Of a DNA stretch of 11,334 nt, positions 1 through 6,792 are shown piece by piece. Made by a program: the position numbers and the translations under genes. Source of the stretch: Puniceicoccales bacterium (GTDB lineage Bacteria > Verrucomicrobiota > Verrucomicrobiia > Opitutales > UBA953); assembly GCA_031289285.1 (NCBI GenBank), contig JAITPT010000071.1, positions 1 through 11,334 on the forward strand, given 5' to 3'. Positions within the stretch are counted from its first letter, which is position 1. Each line of letters opens with the position of its first letter. Below the pieces are notes generated by a model that saw nothing but the letters and a program-made list of their open reading frames with translations, ran no database searches and was not told the origin of the DNA.

Positions 1-165
1 GATGACGACCCGTCATGTCAAATAATTTATTTAGTCTGGTAAATTATTCGGCTCAGACTGAAAGCGACGTAAGACACTGGTTTTCGGAATGTTACGATGT
101 CTGCGAAAGCGGTGTCGGCGGGTGCTGCGTTATCACTTCGCACCCTCTGCCACCGCACTCCATAA
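1..165. repeat. 165-bp hairpin-rich direct repeat, copy 1
   Basis: This is the first of two near-identical copies; the second starts 231 bp later. It contains three inverted repeats: ATGACG/CGTCAT at 2-16; AATAATTTA/TAAATTATT at 21-48 with a 10-nt loop; and a larger stem at 109-156, where GCGGTG (109-114) pairs with CACCGC (151-156) and GGGTGC (120-125) pairs with GCACCC (140-145). The symmetric 5/5 internal loop of that large stem can itself form about three pairs. Short open frames run through each copy, but six of the seven base differences between copies fall as amino-acid changes, which argues against a conserved peptide. The window starts exactly at the repeat start, so the array may continue to the left. 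Function unknown. Confidence 0.85.
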
Positions 166-231
166 GGGCGGTGCCCGTTTCGCTCCTTCAAATGGTGGCC
201 GCACTCGGCCCTGCCCATTCGTTCTATGCCC
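166..231. other. Unique spacer between the two 165-bp repeats
   Basis: These 66 bp separate the two copies and have no counterpart after copy 2. They contain small GC-rich inverted repeats (GGGC/GCCC around 166-176, and GGCC near 198-201 with GGCC near 208-211). I see no gene or promoter here. Confidence 0.5.
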
Positions 232-396
232 GATGACGACCCGTCATGTCAAATAATTTATTTAGTCTGGTAAATTATTCGGCTCAGGCTGAGGGCGACG
301 TAAAACACTGGTTTTCGGAATGTTACGGCATCTGCGAAAGCGGTGTCGGCGGGTGCTGCGTTATCACTTCGCACCCTCTGCCACCGCACTCCATAA
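232..396. repeat. 165-bp hairpin-rich direct repeat, copy 2
   Basis: Second copy, 158 of 165 bases identical to copy 1. All seven differences are transitions and all lie in the linker between hairpins (equivalent to positions 57, 62, 63, 73, 97, 98 and 99 of copy 1). The three inverted repeats are unchanged: 233-247, 252-279 and 340-387. A short extra hairpin, CTGCG/CGCAG at 399-414, follows. The copy lies between copy 1 and the terminator-like inverted repeat at the end of serA. Confidence 0.85.
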
Positions 397-445
397 AACT
401 GCGCCGTAACGCAGGCTGCCAAGTCTGCTTCGGAGTCTGCCGCTC

Positions 446-503
446 AGCCTAAGAACGGCAGTTCGGCGGGAAAACCGCCCGCATTAACTGCCGTTTTTAG
501 GCT
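446..503. terminator. Long stem-loop, probable bidirectional terminator at the serA 3' end
   Basis: The arms at 446-463 and 486-503 pair over 18 bp with one G-T wobble. An inner GGCGG/CCGCC stem lies at 465-479. On the plus strand the core stem AACGGCAGTT/AACTGCCGTT is followed at once by TTTTT, the layout of an intrinsic terminator. On the minus strand the T-tract is weaker (TTCTTAGG). The serA stop codon (503-505, minus) overlaps the outermost base pair. It would separate serA from the repeat region on the left. Confidence 0.65.
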
Positions 504-2101
504 CAGGCCTCCAAGAGGCGGACGGTTAGCAGGGCGGGGTTTTGGCGGATGCGGTTGAGTGCGTCGGCGTCGGGGGTGCCGCTTAATTGATAGACGGCGA
601 GGGCGCGGTCTTCGACGTTGGTGGCGCGGCTGAGCGTCATGTTGGCGATGTTGACACCCGCTTTGCCAAGGATGGTGCCTATCTCGCCAACGATGCCGGG
701 ACGGTCGAGATTTTCCGCAATGAGCAAGGTGTCTTCAGGGATAAACTCAAGCGAGTGCCCGTCAATGTTCACGATGCGCGGCGAGTGGTTGGTGCCGATA
801 ACCGTCCCCGCGAGACTGTGGCGTGCGCCGTTTTCACACTCAACCGCTACCTCTATCAGGTCGCGGTAATCGGCCTCGCCGTTGGATTGCGTGACCTCGA
901 CGTCCACGCCGAGACGTTTGATGAGGTGCGGGGCACTGACGTCGTTGACGCGCCCGCTGATGCGGCGCAGGTAGCCGCGCTGAATGGCGCGGGAGAGCGG
1001 CATGGTGTCGTATTCGGTGAGGTTGCCCCAAAAGGTGATGTTGAGTTTGCCCACGCGCCCGCTCGCAAATTGCTGGATGAGCGAGCCGAGTTTTTCTGCG
1101 AGGAGCAGGAAGGGGCGGAGTTGTTGCAGCGAGCGTTGGTCTATGCTGGGCATGTTGACCGCGTTGATGGCGGGGCCGCCAGAGAGCACTTGGGCGACCG
1201 CCTGCGCGACTTCGAGGCCGACGCTTTCCTGCGCTTCCGCCGTCGAGGCACCGAGGTGCGGCGTGAGCGTGAGGTTGGGGATGCCGCGTAGGGGCGAGTC
1301 GGCGGGGAGCGGCTCTTGCGTGAAAACATCAAAACCGGCAGACGCGATTTTGCCGCTCGTGAGCGCAGCAGCCAGCGCGGCCTCGTTGACCAGCCCGCCG
1401 CGGGCGACGTTCACGATGTGTGCGCCGTCCTTCATTTTGGCGATGGCGGCGGCGTCAATCATGTCGGTCGTCTGCTCGGTGAGCGGCATGTGGACGGTGA
1501 TGTAGTCCGCCCTCGTAAAAACGGTTTCCTTGCTCGCCATCCCGATACCGAGGGCTTTCGCACGCGCTTCGGTGAGGTAGGGGTCGTAGGCGACGACGTT
1601 CATGCCGAAGGCGAGGGCGCGTTTGGCGACTTCGCCGCCGATGCGCCCGAGGCCGAGTATGCCGAGGGTTTTGCCGCGAAGCTCCGTGCCGGAAAAGTTT
1701 TTGCGGTCCCACTTGCCGGCGCGCATTGAGGCGGCGGCAGCGGGCACTGGGCGCGCACAACAGAGCAGGTGCGTGAACGTCAGCTCGGCGGTGGCGATGG
1801 TGTTGCCGCTGGGCGTGTTCATTACGATGACGCCGCGCTCGGTGGCGGCCTCGACGTCAATGTTGTCCACGCCGACTCCGGCGCGACCGACGGCGACGAG
1901 GTTGGGCGCGGCTTCGATGAGGGCGCGGGTCACTTTGGTCTCGCTGCGCACGAGGATGGCGGAGGCGTCGGCGACGAGCGCGGGTAGCTCCGAGGCGGGC
2001 GCACCCACGGCGGTGACGACCTCGATGCCGGGCTGCGCTTTTAGCCAGTCAACGCCAGCGGTTGAAATTTTGTCGGCCACTAACACTGTCTTTTTACTCA
2101 T
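503..2101 (-). CDS. serA: D-3-phosphoglycerate dehydrogenase (long form, ACT domain)
   Basis: SerA oxidises 3-phosphoglycerate to 3-phosphohydroxypyruvate with NAD+, the first committed step of cytosolic serine biosynthesis. The 532-aa length fits the long bacterial form. The N-terminal substrate domain carries the conserved AGVGVDNID near 74-82. The Rossmann motif GLGRIG is at 150-155. The catalytic set of the D-2-hydroxyacid dehydrogenase family is visible: Arg234 in NVARGG, Glu263 in FTQEP and His282 in TPHLGAST. An intervening allosteric domain spans about 320-455, and a C-terminal ACT domain, the usual serine feedback site, starts near 459. The ATG at 2101 is the only sensible start; no clear Shine-Dalgarno precedes it. 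It is the last gene of a minus-strand run, 85 bp downstream of a LysR-type regulator gene. A Cys-Cys-Ala segment near 114-116 replaces the commoner small hydrophobics but lies outside the active site. Confidence 0.96.
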   Translation of the reverse strand: MSKKTVLVADKISTAGVDWLKAQPGIEVVTAVGAPASELPALVADASAILVRSETKVTRALIEAAPNLVAVGRAGVGVDNIDVEAATERGVIVMNTPSGNTIATAELTFTHLLCCARPVPAAAASMRAGKWDRKNFSGTELRGKTLGILGLGRIGGEVAKRALAFGMNVVAYDPYLTEARAKALGIGMASKETVFTRADYITVHMPLTEQTTDMIDAAAIAKMKDGAHIVNVARGGLVNEAALAAALTSGKIASAGFDVFTQEPLPADSPLRGIPNLTLTPHLGASTAEAQESVGLEVAQAVAQVLSGGPAINAVNMPSIDQRSLQQLRPFLLLAEKLGSLIQQFASGRVGKLNITFWGNLTEYDTMPLSRAIQRGYLRRISGRVNDVSAPHLIKRLGVDVEVTQSNGEADYRDLIEVAVECENGARHSLAGTVIGTNHSPRIVNIDGHSLEFIPEDTLLIAENLDRPGIVGEIGTILGKAGVNIANMTLSRATNVEDRALAVYQLSGTPDADALNRIRQNPALLTVRLLEA

Positions 2102-2186
2102 GATGCGGGTGCGGTGTGTGTGTTGGAAAAAAGGTTTTCGGGTTTAAGCTGGAAACGTCGGCGTGGATGTGCCTGCGTCTGCGCGG

Positions 2187-3131
2187 TCAGAACGGGAGGA
2201 CTTTCGGTGACCATGCTGTCGCGGCAAGGTAGGAATAGGCCGTCGCGCCGCCGCCTTGCGCCGTCATCATTTGGATGAAAAGTTGCATGGCGGGCGTGAG
2301 CACAAATCCTTTGCGGTGGATGATGGCGAGGGGGCGGTTGATGACGCAGTCTTTGAGCCGTAGGGCGACGAGTGTGCCCTGCGCAAGCTCTTGGCGAGCG
2401 GTGGTGGAGGGGACGAGCGCGATGCCGACGCCCACCTCAACGGCGCGTTTGATGGTCTCTACGTTGTCCGACTCCATGACGGTGTTGAGTTGGACTTGTT
2501 TTCTGGTGCAGGCTCCGTCAACGGCTTTGCGCGTCGGGATGTCGTGGTCGTAGTTGATGAAGTTGTGGGCGGCGAGGTCGGCGAGCGAGACTTCGCTTCT
2601 GGCGGCGAGCGCGTGGTTTCGTGCGCAGATGACGACGAGGTGGTCTTCGGCAAAAGGGATGACTTCCATCTCGTTGGTTCTTTCGGGATAGGCGACAAGC
2701 CCGAAGTCGAAGGCGTTGTGCGCAACGTCGTCGAGCACGGCGTTATTGCGGCGGTATTCGATGCGGAAGTTGACGCGCGGGTAGTCCGCGAGGAAGTCTT
2801 TCAACACGCCGGATAATTCGTAGAGGCCGATGCTGTGGATAGTCGAGAGGCGGATGGTGCCGTCAATCCGCCCGTGCATGGCCTTGATTTCCGCGTCAGC
2901 GCGGCTGTAGATGTCCATAATCTCGCAGGCGGCGGTGTAGAGCACCTCGCCTTCGCGGGTAAGCTGAAACCGCTTCTGGCTGCGGTCGAGAACAGGCGCG
3001 TTGAAGTGCGTCTCCATCGCCCGCAACTGCTGGCTGACGGCAGACTGCGTGATACCGTTGAACTTCGCCGCTTTGGAAAAACTCTTGGTGGCGACAAGGT
3101 CTGCGAATACTTTCAAATTCTCGATGTGCAT
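2187..3131 (-). CDS. LysR-family transcriptional regulator
   Basis: A 314-aa DNA-binding regulator of the LysR family, normally a tetramer whose effector domain senses a small molecule. The N-terminal winged helix-turn-helix spans about 2-60, with the family pattern FSKAAKFNGITQSAVSQQLRAME at 18-40 given here in part: SFSKAA, TQSAVSQQLR and LTREGE. The periplasmic-binding-protein-like effector domain runs from about 92 to 290. I chose the ATG at 3131 because the family usually begins MxIENLKVF; a GTG at 3161 would add ten residues. It lies between lgt and serA on the same strand. LysR regulators often control neighbours, so serA is a possible target, but this is inference. No effector can be named from sequence. 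The C-terminal 20 residues look extended and low in conserved features. Confidence 0.93.
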   Translation of the reverse strand: MHIENLKVFADLVATKSFSKAAKFNGITQSAVSQQLRAMETHFNAPVLDRSQKRFQLTREGEVLYTAACEIMDIYSRADAEIKAMHGRIDGTIRLSTIHSIGLYELSGVLKDFLADYPRVNFRIEYRRNNAVLDDVAHNAFDFGLVAYPERTNEMEVIPFAEDHLVVICARNHALAARSEVSLADLAAHNFINYDHDIPTRKAVDGACTRKQVQLNTVMESDNVETIKRAVEVGVGIALVPSTTARQELAQGTLVALRLKDCVINRPLAIIHRKGFVLTPAMQLFIQMMTAQGGGATAYSYLAATAWSPKVLPF

Positions 3132-3247
3132 GGAGACATACGGGGGATAAGCGAAAGCCACGCGGTGTCGAGCGCGGAATAGACGGGCGGTGGGGCAGGC
3201 GGCAAAAGATTGGGCAAGCCACGCCGAAACAAAAGCGGTTTTCGAGT

Positions 3248-4156
3248 TTAACTCGGATTCGTCGGATTTTTTTGCGCGGGGGCGGGGGCGGCGATGGGTT
3301 GGAAAACGTTGCGGCGGCGCGCCAGCAAAATCACGGCGACACCGAAGAGGAGCATGAAGAGCGAGTAAAATTGCCCGCGAGAGAGACCGAGGACAAGGCT
3401 CACGCCAGCGTCGGGTTCGCGGAAGATTTCCCCGAAAATGCGCACCAGCGTGTAGGCGATAATCGCTTCGCCGACGAGTTGACCGTCCGGCAGTTTAAAC
3501 CGCCAGAGCCGCCACTGCGTCCAGAGCAACATGAGCAAGCCCTCGAGCGCCGCCTCGTAAAGTTGCGAGGGGTGGCGCGGGAGGAGAAACGTGCCGTCGT
3601 GGGAGCGGAAAATGACCGCCCACGAGACGTCCGTCTCGCGCCCGTATAGCTCGCCGTTGACGAAGTTGGCGATGCGCCCGAAGAAGACGCCAGCAGGCGC
3701 GAGCGTGGCGGAGATGTCCATGAGACGCCAGAAGTGGGTCTTGGTTTTCCACGCAGCAAAGATGAGCGCAAGCCAGACGCCGATGATGCCGCCGTGGCTC
3801 GCCATGCCGCCCTCGGCGACGTTGAAAATCCGATACCACGGGTTGAAGAGGTCGTCGCCGCGCGGCAGCATGTAGCCGAGCACGTAGCCGAGGCGCCCGC
3901 CGAGCAACACGCCCGCTACCATCGCGAGCATGAAGACAGACTGGTTATCCGAATTGAGCGGAGACTTCCCGCGTTTGTAGTAGAGGGCGAGCAGCCAGAC
4001 CGCGACGCAGAAGCCGACGACGTAGGCGAGGCCATACCAGCGGACGCCGATGCCGTCGGCGAAGCGGACGACAAAGGGGTCGAGGTCGTGGACCCAGTAG
4101 CCCGGCGTCGGCGACGGCGTGGTCACGGGTGAGGCGGAGATTGCGGCGAACGGCAT
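3248..4156 (-). CDS. lgt: Prolipoprotein diacylglyceryl transferase
   Basis: Lgt is an inner-membrane enzyme that moves diacylglycerol from phosphatidylglycerol to the lipobox cysteine of prolipoproteins, the first step of lipoprotein maturation. The 302-aa product has the usual seven or so hydrophobic segments. The family signature GRIANFVNGELYGR occupies 160-173, with the essential arginine equivalent at Arg161. Other landmarks are GGMASHGG at 116-123 (conserved His121), RHPSQLYEA at 194-202 and VRIFGEIFREPD at 238-249, whose arginines match the catalytic or lipid-binding region. SRGQFYS at 259-265 is the conserved last-helix motif. The first 20 residues are Pro/Ser/Thr-rich and not conserved. 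The start is an ATG; no strong ribosome site is seen. It follows the HEWLH gene by 51 bp on the same strand and precedes the LysR gene. Confidence 0.96.
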   Translation of the reverse strand: MPFAAISASPVTTPSPTPGYWVHDLDPFVVRFADGIGVRWYGLAYVVGFCVAVWLLALYYKRGKSPLNSDNQSVFMLAMVAGVLLGGRLGYVLGYMLPRGDDLFNPWYRIFNVAEGGMASHGGIIGVWLALIFAAWKTKTHFWRLMDISATLAPAGVFFGRIANFVNGELYGRETDVSWAVIFRSHDGTFLLPRHPSQLYEAALEGLLMLLWTQWRLWRFKLPDGQLVGEAIIAYTLVRIFGEIFREPDAGVSLVLGLSRGQFYSLFMLLFGVAVILLARRRNVFQPIAAPAPAQKNPTNPS

Positions 4157-4207
4157 GGGCAGGTTTTCAAACCGTTTCAGAGGTGTTTTGCACGGTTAAA
4201 AAAGTGC

Positions 4208-5341
4208 CTACTTGGTGATTCTTATCACTGCGCCGGGCTTCGGGGAGATGGAGGTGTCGGTTGTTACTTCGCTCCAAATCTGGCGGGTCATGTGCTCCTG
4301 CATGAGGTGGCGGTAGAAGAACGACCATGTGTGGCAGGCGCGCGGTTTGCGGTATTCTTGCTCGCCGCCCGGGCGGTTGTCGCCTTCGCCGCGCCCGTCG
4401 TCGGAGGAGCGGGTGGTGCCACGCGGGTAACCGAGGATGGCGTGGACGACGTCGTCAATCTGGTGCAACCACTCGTGTAGCTCCGCTTCGCCGAGAGGCT
4501 CGGATGGCCATTTGTTTGGCCAGTAGGGCACCATCACGTATCCGGCGTTGTCGAATTCGCCGACAATCCCGTAGGTGGCGGCGGCGAAGGGCGGGCTGGG
4601 GATGTTCGGGGTGGTGCCGCCGTTGTGGTTCACGTAGGAGATGACGGTGTTGTAGCTCTTTTTGCGCTCGGCCACTATCTTGCGAACAGCTGGTGCTGCG
4701 TCGCCGATGTTGACCATAAATCCGCCGTATTCGGACGACATGCGTTTCAGCGGCTCTTGCACTACGACCGGCTCAATGTCCAGAAGCAGTTGGCCGTCTG
4801 ACCACGCAAAAACTAAGTCGCGAAACGCGCTCAGGCGCTCGCCGATTTCCTTGTAGTCGGACTCGGCCATCGTTTTGTGGTAACGGACTTTTTGCCCGCC
4901 GCGACGGTTCGCTTCAAAGTCAACTTCCTTATAGACGAGCACGAGGGTCTTCCATTTTTTGGCCTTGGCGGGGTCGGTGTTGGGCTGGACATCGGGGCGC
5001 AGGGCTTTGATGTGGGTGCGCGCTTCGCTGCGCTGGGCTTCGGTGCAAGTGGTGCGGTCGAGGACGCGCTCCCAAGCGGTCAGTGCCTCGGCGTAGCGGC
5101 GGGCGGACTCGGCGGCGAGTGCCTGCTGTTTGGTCGCCGCGTAGTCGAGCGCTTTGGCGGGTGCTTTCCAGTCGCCTGCGTCAAACGCCCACGCGCCGGA
5201 GCGGTAATTCGGCAGCGGCGCGGCGATGATTTTCAGCGGATTTATCGGCACGACATCGGCGGCAACAGCATTTGTTGACGCGACCAATCCCGCGCTCAGC
5301 GCGAGTATCCCGCGCAAACAAGAAGAAGTGAAAAATGACAT
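4208..5341 (-). CDS. Putative secreted zincin-like metallopeptidase (HEWLH), family unknown
   Basis: A 377-aa protein I cannot assign to a named family. Residues 1-27 look like a Sec signal peptide, with a hydrophobic core and a likely cut after Ala-Val-Ala at 25-27, so it probably acts in the periplasm or outside. Residues about 68-115 are helical and somewhat TPR-like (AAESARRYAEALTAW). The key motif is HEWLH at 289-293, which matches the zinc-binding HExxH of zincin peptidases, with Glu290 as the possible catalytic base; a further histidine, His300, lies eleven residues after His289. It does not fit the metzincin spacing exactly, so the third ligand is unclear. Residues 310-335 are charged, Gly-rich and probably a loop. 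Start: ATG at 5341, which gives a clean signal peptide; a GTG at 5347 would add two residues. It is the first gene of the minus-strand run before lgt. A non-enzymatic role remains possible. Confidence 0.8.
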   Translation of the reverse strand: MSFFTSSCLRGILALSAGLVASTNAVAADVVPINPLKIIAAPLPNYRSGAWAFDAGDWKAPAKALDYAATKQQALAAESARRYAEALTAWERVLDRTTCTEAQRSEARTHIKALRPDVQPNTDPAKAKKWKTLVLVYKEVDFEANRRGGQKVRYHKTMAESDYKEIGERLSAFRDLVFAWSDGQLLLDIEPVVVQEPLKRMSSEYGGFMVNIGDAAPAVRKIVAERKKSYNTVISYVNHNGGTTPNIPSPPFAAATYGIVGEFDNAGYVMVPYWPNKWPSEPLGEAELHEWLHQIDDVVHAILGYPRGTTRSSDDGRGEGDNRPGGEQEYRKPRACHTWSFFYRHLMQEHMTRQIWSEVTTDTSISPKPGAVIRITK

Positions 5342-5346
5342 GCCCA

Positions 5347-5366
5347 CACAAGACAGCGGTCTTGTG
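5347..5366 (-). promoter_or_regulatory. Perfect hairpin in the leader just upstream of the HEWLH gene
   Basis: CACAAGAC (5347-5354) and GTCTTGTG (5359-5366) form a perfect 8-bp inverted repeat with a 4-nt loop, ending five bases before the ATG at 5341. No Shine-Dalgarno lies between. It could be an operator or an mRNA hairpin affecting translation start. A second small inverted repeat, TTCCG/CGGAA, lies at 5373-5389. Confidence 0.4.
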
Positions 5367-5403
5367 CGCGTGTTCCGTGTTTCGCGGAAGAGCCATTAAA
5401 TGC

Positions 5404-5451
5404 AATAAAGTGTGCAATAATGCGATAAAGTGCCGAAAGTGGAATAAAGTG
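5404..5451. repeat. Iteron-like AATAAAGTG motifs
   Basis: Three copies of (A)ATAAAGTG lie at 5404-5412, 5425-5432 and 5443-5451, about 18-21 bp apart, i.e. near two helical turns, each preceded by GC or GG. The same 9-mer recurs at 5576, 5709 and 5719 within the 133-bp repeats. They sit 60-110 bp upstream of the HEWLH gene start, where a promoter or operator is expected. No clear -10/-35 pair could be fixed. Confidence 0.5.
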
Positions 5452-5574
5452 CCAGACGCTTTTTCACTTGCACTGTCTCGTTTTCGTGCATTTTCCAAAT
5501 TAGCAACGTCGCGACATGTTTGTCGCGGCACACCCCGCCACGCACCACCCACCACACACAGGAACGGAATAACA
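5442..5574. repeat. 133-bp tandem repeat, unit 1
   Basis: First full unit, beginning GAATAAAGTGCCAGACGC. Inside are an inverted repeat TGCAC/GTGCA around 5469-5490 and a stronger one, CGCGACA (5510-5516) with TGTCGCG (5521-5527). The second half is C- and A-rich (CACC/CACA runs). Open frames cross the unit on both strands but their translations follow the repeat and show no family. It lies in the 519-bp gap between the HEWLH gene start and the L,D-transpeptidase stop. Confidence 0.85.
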
Positions 5575-5717
5575 GAATAAAGTGCCAGACGCTTTTTCAC
5601 TTGCACTGTCTCGTTTTTGTGCATTTTCCAAATTAGCAACGTCGCGACATGTTTGTCACGGCACACCCCGCCACGCACCACCCACCACACACTGGAACGG
5701 AATATTGGAATAAAGTG
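5575..5717. repeat. 133-bp tandem repeat, unit 2, with a 10-bp duplication
   Basis: Second unit, about six differences from unit 1. One of them (TGTCGCG to TGTCACG) breaks the inverted repeat that is intact in unit 1. The end carries GGAATAAAGT twice in a row (5707-5726), so the next unit starts 10 bp late. Confidence 0.85.
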
Positions 5718-5771
5718 GAATAAAGTGCCAGACGCTTTTTCACTTGCACTGTCTCGTTTTTGTGCATTTTC
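5718..5771. repeat. 133-bp tandem repeat, partial unit 3
   Basis: Matches the first 54 bases of the unit, ending within GTGCATTTTC; sequence then changes to unrelated DNA. The T in TTTTTGTGC groups it with unit 2 rather than unit 1. The remaining bases up to 5800 show no gene. Confidence 0.8.
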
Positions 5772-5800
5772 TCAGAGACTCCCCAGCGCGCAGTTGCTTC

Positions 5801-5826
5801 AAAAGCGGAATCCGTGTTGAATCCGC
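5801..5826 (-). terminator. Weak candidate terminator for the L,D-transpeptidase gene
   Basis: On the minus strand GCGGA-T-TC pairs with GA-T-TCCGC (one internal mismatch) and is followed by TTTT. It lies about 35 bp downstream of the stop at 5861. A 7-bp tandem repeat, ACAGGTC twice, occupies 5830-5843 between them. The stem is short, so this is tentative. Confidence 0.4.
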
Positions 5827-5860
5827 ATTACAGGTCACAGGTCGCGTAAGTCGCAAATCT

Positions 5861-6595
5861 TCACTTCTTGAGGGTGGCGAGGGCGGTTTTTAGCTCGGAG
5901 TAGAGGGCGGCGGTCCAGACGGGGGTGGCGGGCGGGGGAGGGGATGCTTTCAGACGCAGGTCCCAAGGGCATAGCAAGATACGCACATTTTCTTTGCCGA
6001 CAAGCGCGGCGAGCACAAAAAGCTCCTCGGCGGCGGTGTCGCCTATCGCAATGCAACCGATGGAGACCGCTTTGCCGTGAATCATTATGTCGCTGCCCAA
6101 GTTTTTACGGTTTTCGGCATGGGCGCGGCGTTTGTCGGCGTCGTTGGGGTAATTGACTCGCAAGGCGAGGTGGTAACGACTGTTGGGGTTGAACGATTCT
6201 ATGGCGTAAATGCCTTCGGGCACTTGGGAGTCGCCTTCGCGCAACTTGGGGCCAGCGACACCACTGGCCGCTTTGATGGGATAAACTTTGACAAGCCGTT
6301 GCGCCACGGATGTGTCGCCCGCCCAGAGTTCGAGGCGTTTTTCCGCTTTCAGGCCAACGAGCGTCAAATGGCGGGGCGGGTAGGCGAGGTCAGCCTTTTG
6401 GAAATCGGGCGCGAGGCGTTGGCGCACGGCGTCGCCATATTGGGCGACTCGCTGCTCGGTGGTCGCGGGTTTGCGCAGCTTCGAGGCGGCGACTCCGACG
6501 AGTGCGTTGAGCCTGTCCCATTGCCAGATGGAGAGGGCAACCGCGCCGGCCAAAAAAAGCGCAGCAGCGGCAGCAAGGTGTTTTTTTGCGGGCAT
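5861..6595 (-). CDS. L,D-transpeptidase catalytic domain protein, YafK/DpaA-like
   Basis: A cell-wall enzyme of the YkuD fold. The relatives it most resembles, YafK/DpaA, act on meso-diaminopimelate-linked bonds such as those tying lipoprotein to peptidoglycan; whether this one links or cleaves cannot be told. With the ATG at 6595 the product is 244 aa, beginning MPAKKH and then a hydrophobic stretch at 7-24: an uncleaved anchor or signal peptide. The domain shows VPEGIYAI at 125-132, NPNSRYHLAL at 136-145 and the catalytic stretch IHGKAVSIGCIAIGD at 172-186, with His173 and nucleophile Cys181. SxGC rather than SHGC is expected for this branch. The frame stays open upstream to 6787, but that part lacks features and overlaps the promoter region of the divergent gene, so I reject it. 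The C-terminal tail after about 215 is Pro-rich then helical. It diverges from the aminotransferase. Confidence 0.9.
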   Translation of the reverse strand: MPAKKHLAAAAALFLAGAVALSIWQWDRLNALVGVAASKLRKPATTEQRVAQYGDAVRQRLAPDFQKADLAYPPRHLTLVGLKAEKRLELWAGDTSVAQRLVKVYPIKAASGVAGPKLREGDSQVPEGIYAIESFNPNSRYHLALRVNYPNDADKRRAHAENRKNLGSDIMIHGKAVSIGCIAIGDTAAEELFVLAALVGKENVRILLCPWDLRLKASPPPPATPVWTAALYSELKTALATLKK

Positions 6596-6792
6596 GGCGG
6601 GCGGTGTGGCGAGGTGGGGCGGTTGAGACAAGTCTTTTTCAAGGGCGAGGGGAGAGACTGGCGGAGACTTGTGAAGACGGATGAGGACGGATGAATAATT
6701 AGGAGGAAAAATAATTTTCGCAGGAAGAGAATTTTGGAAACAACGCTTGTCGCGACAGACAAACGGGCTATGACTTGCGCCCCGCATTATCT
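6596..6792. promoter_or_regulatory. Divergent intergenic region with palindrome TGTCGCGACA
   Basis: This 197-bp stretch must hold the promoters of both flanking genes. A perfect 10-bp palindrome, TGTCGCGACA, lies at 6748-6757, 35 bp before the aminotransferase ATG. A weak plus-strand promoter can be drawn as TTGTCG (6747-6752), 16 bp, TATGAC (6769-6774), so the palindrome would overlap the -35. A 10-bp tandem repeat, GACGGATGAG/GACGGATGA, lies at 6676-6694. An AGGAGG at 6701-6706 has no start codon at a useful distance. Confidence 0.45.

Noticed and set aside
1..165. Integron attC sites
   Set aside because: No GTTRRRY/RYYYAAC core pair bounds the hairpins and no integrase is present.
15..452. 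Two similar short plus-strand open frames (73 and 68 codons) as a duplicated small gene
   Set aside because: They are the translation of the hairpin repeat; six of seven base differences change the amino acid, the 3' ends are unrelated, and no ribosome site is seen.
587..1291. Long open frame antisense to serA
   Set aside because: GC-rich shadow frame opposite a fully conserved serA; no domain or start signal.
5181..5690. 169-codon minus-strand frame across the 133-bp repeats
   Set aside because: Its sequence follows the repeat units and then runs out of frame into the HEWLH gene; no recognisable protein.
5404..5771. CRISPR array
   Set aside because: Units are 133 bp, contiguous and without unique spacers; no cas genes nearby.
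6701..6706. AGGAGG as a Shine-Dalgarno sequence
   Set aside because: No start codon follows within a workable distance on the plus strand.
6596..6787. Upstream extension of the L,D-transpeptidase to 6787
   Set aside because: The 64 extra residues have no features and would place the start beside the divergent gene; the ATG at 6595 gives a basic start followed by a hydrophobic anchor.
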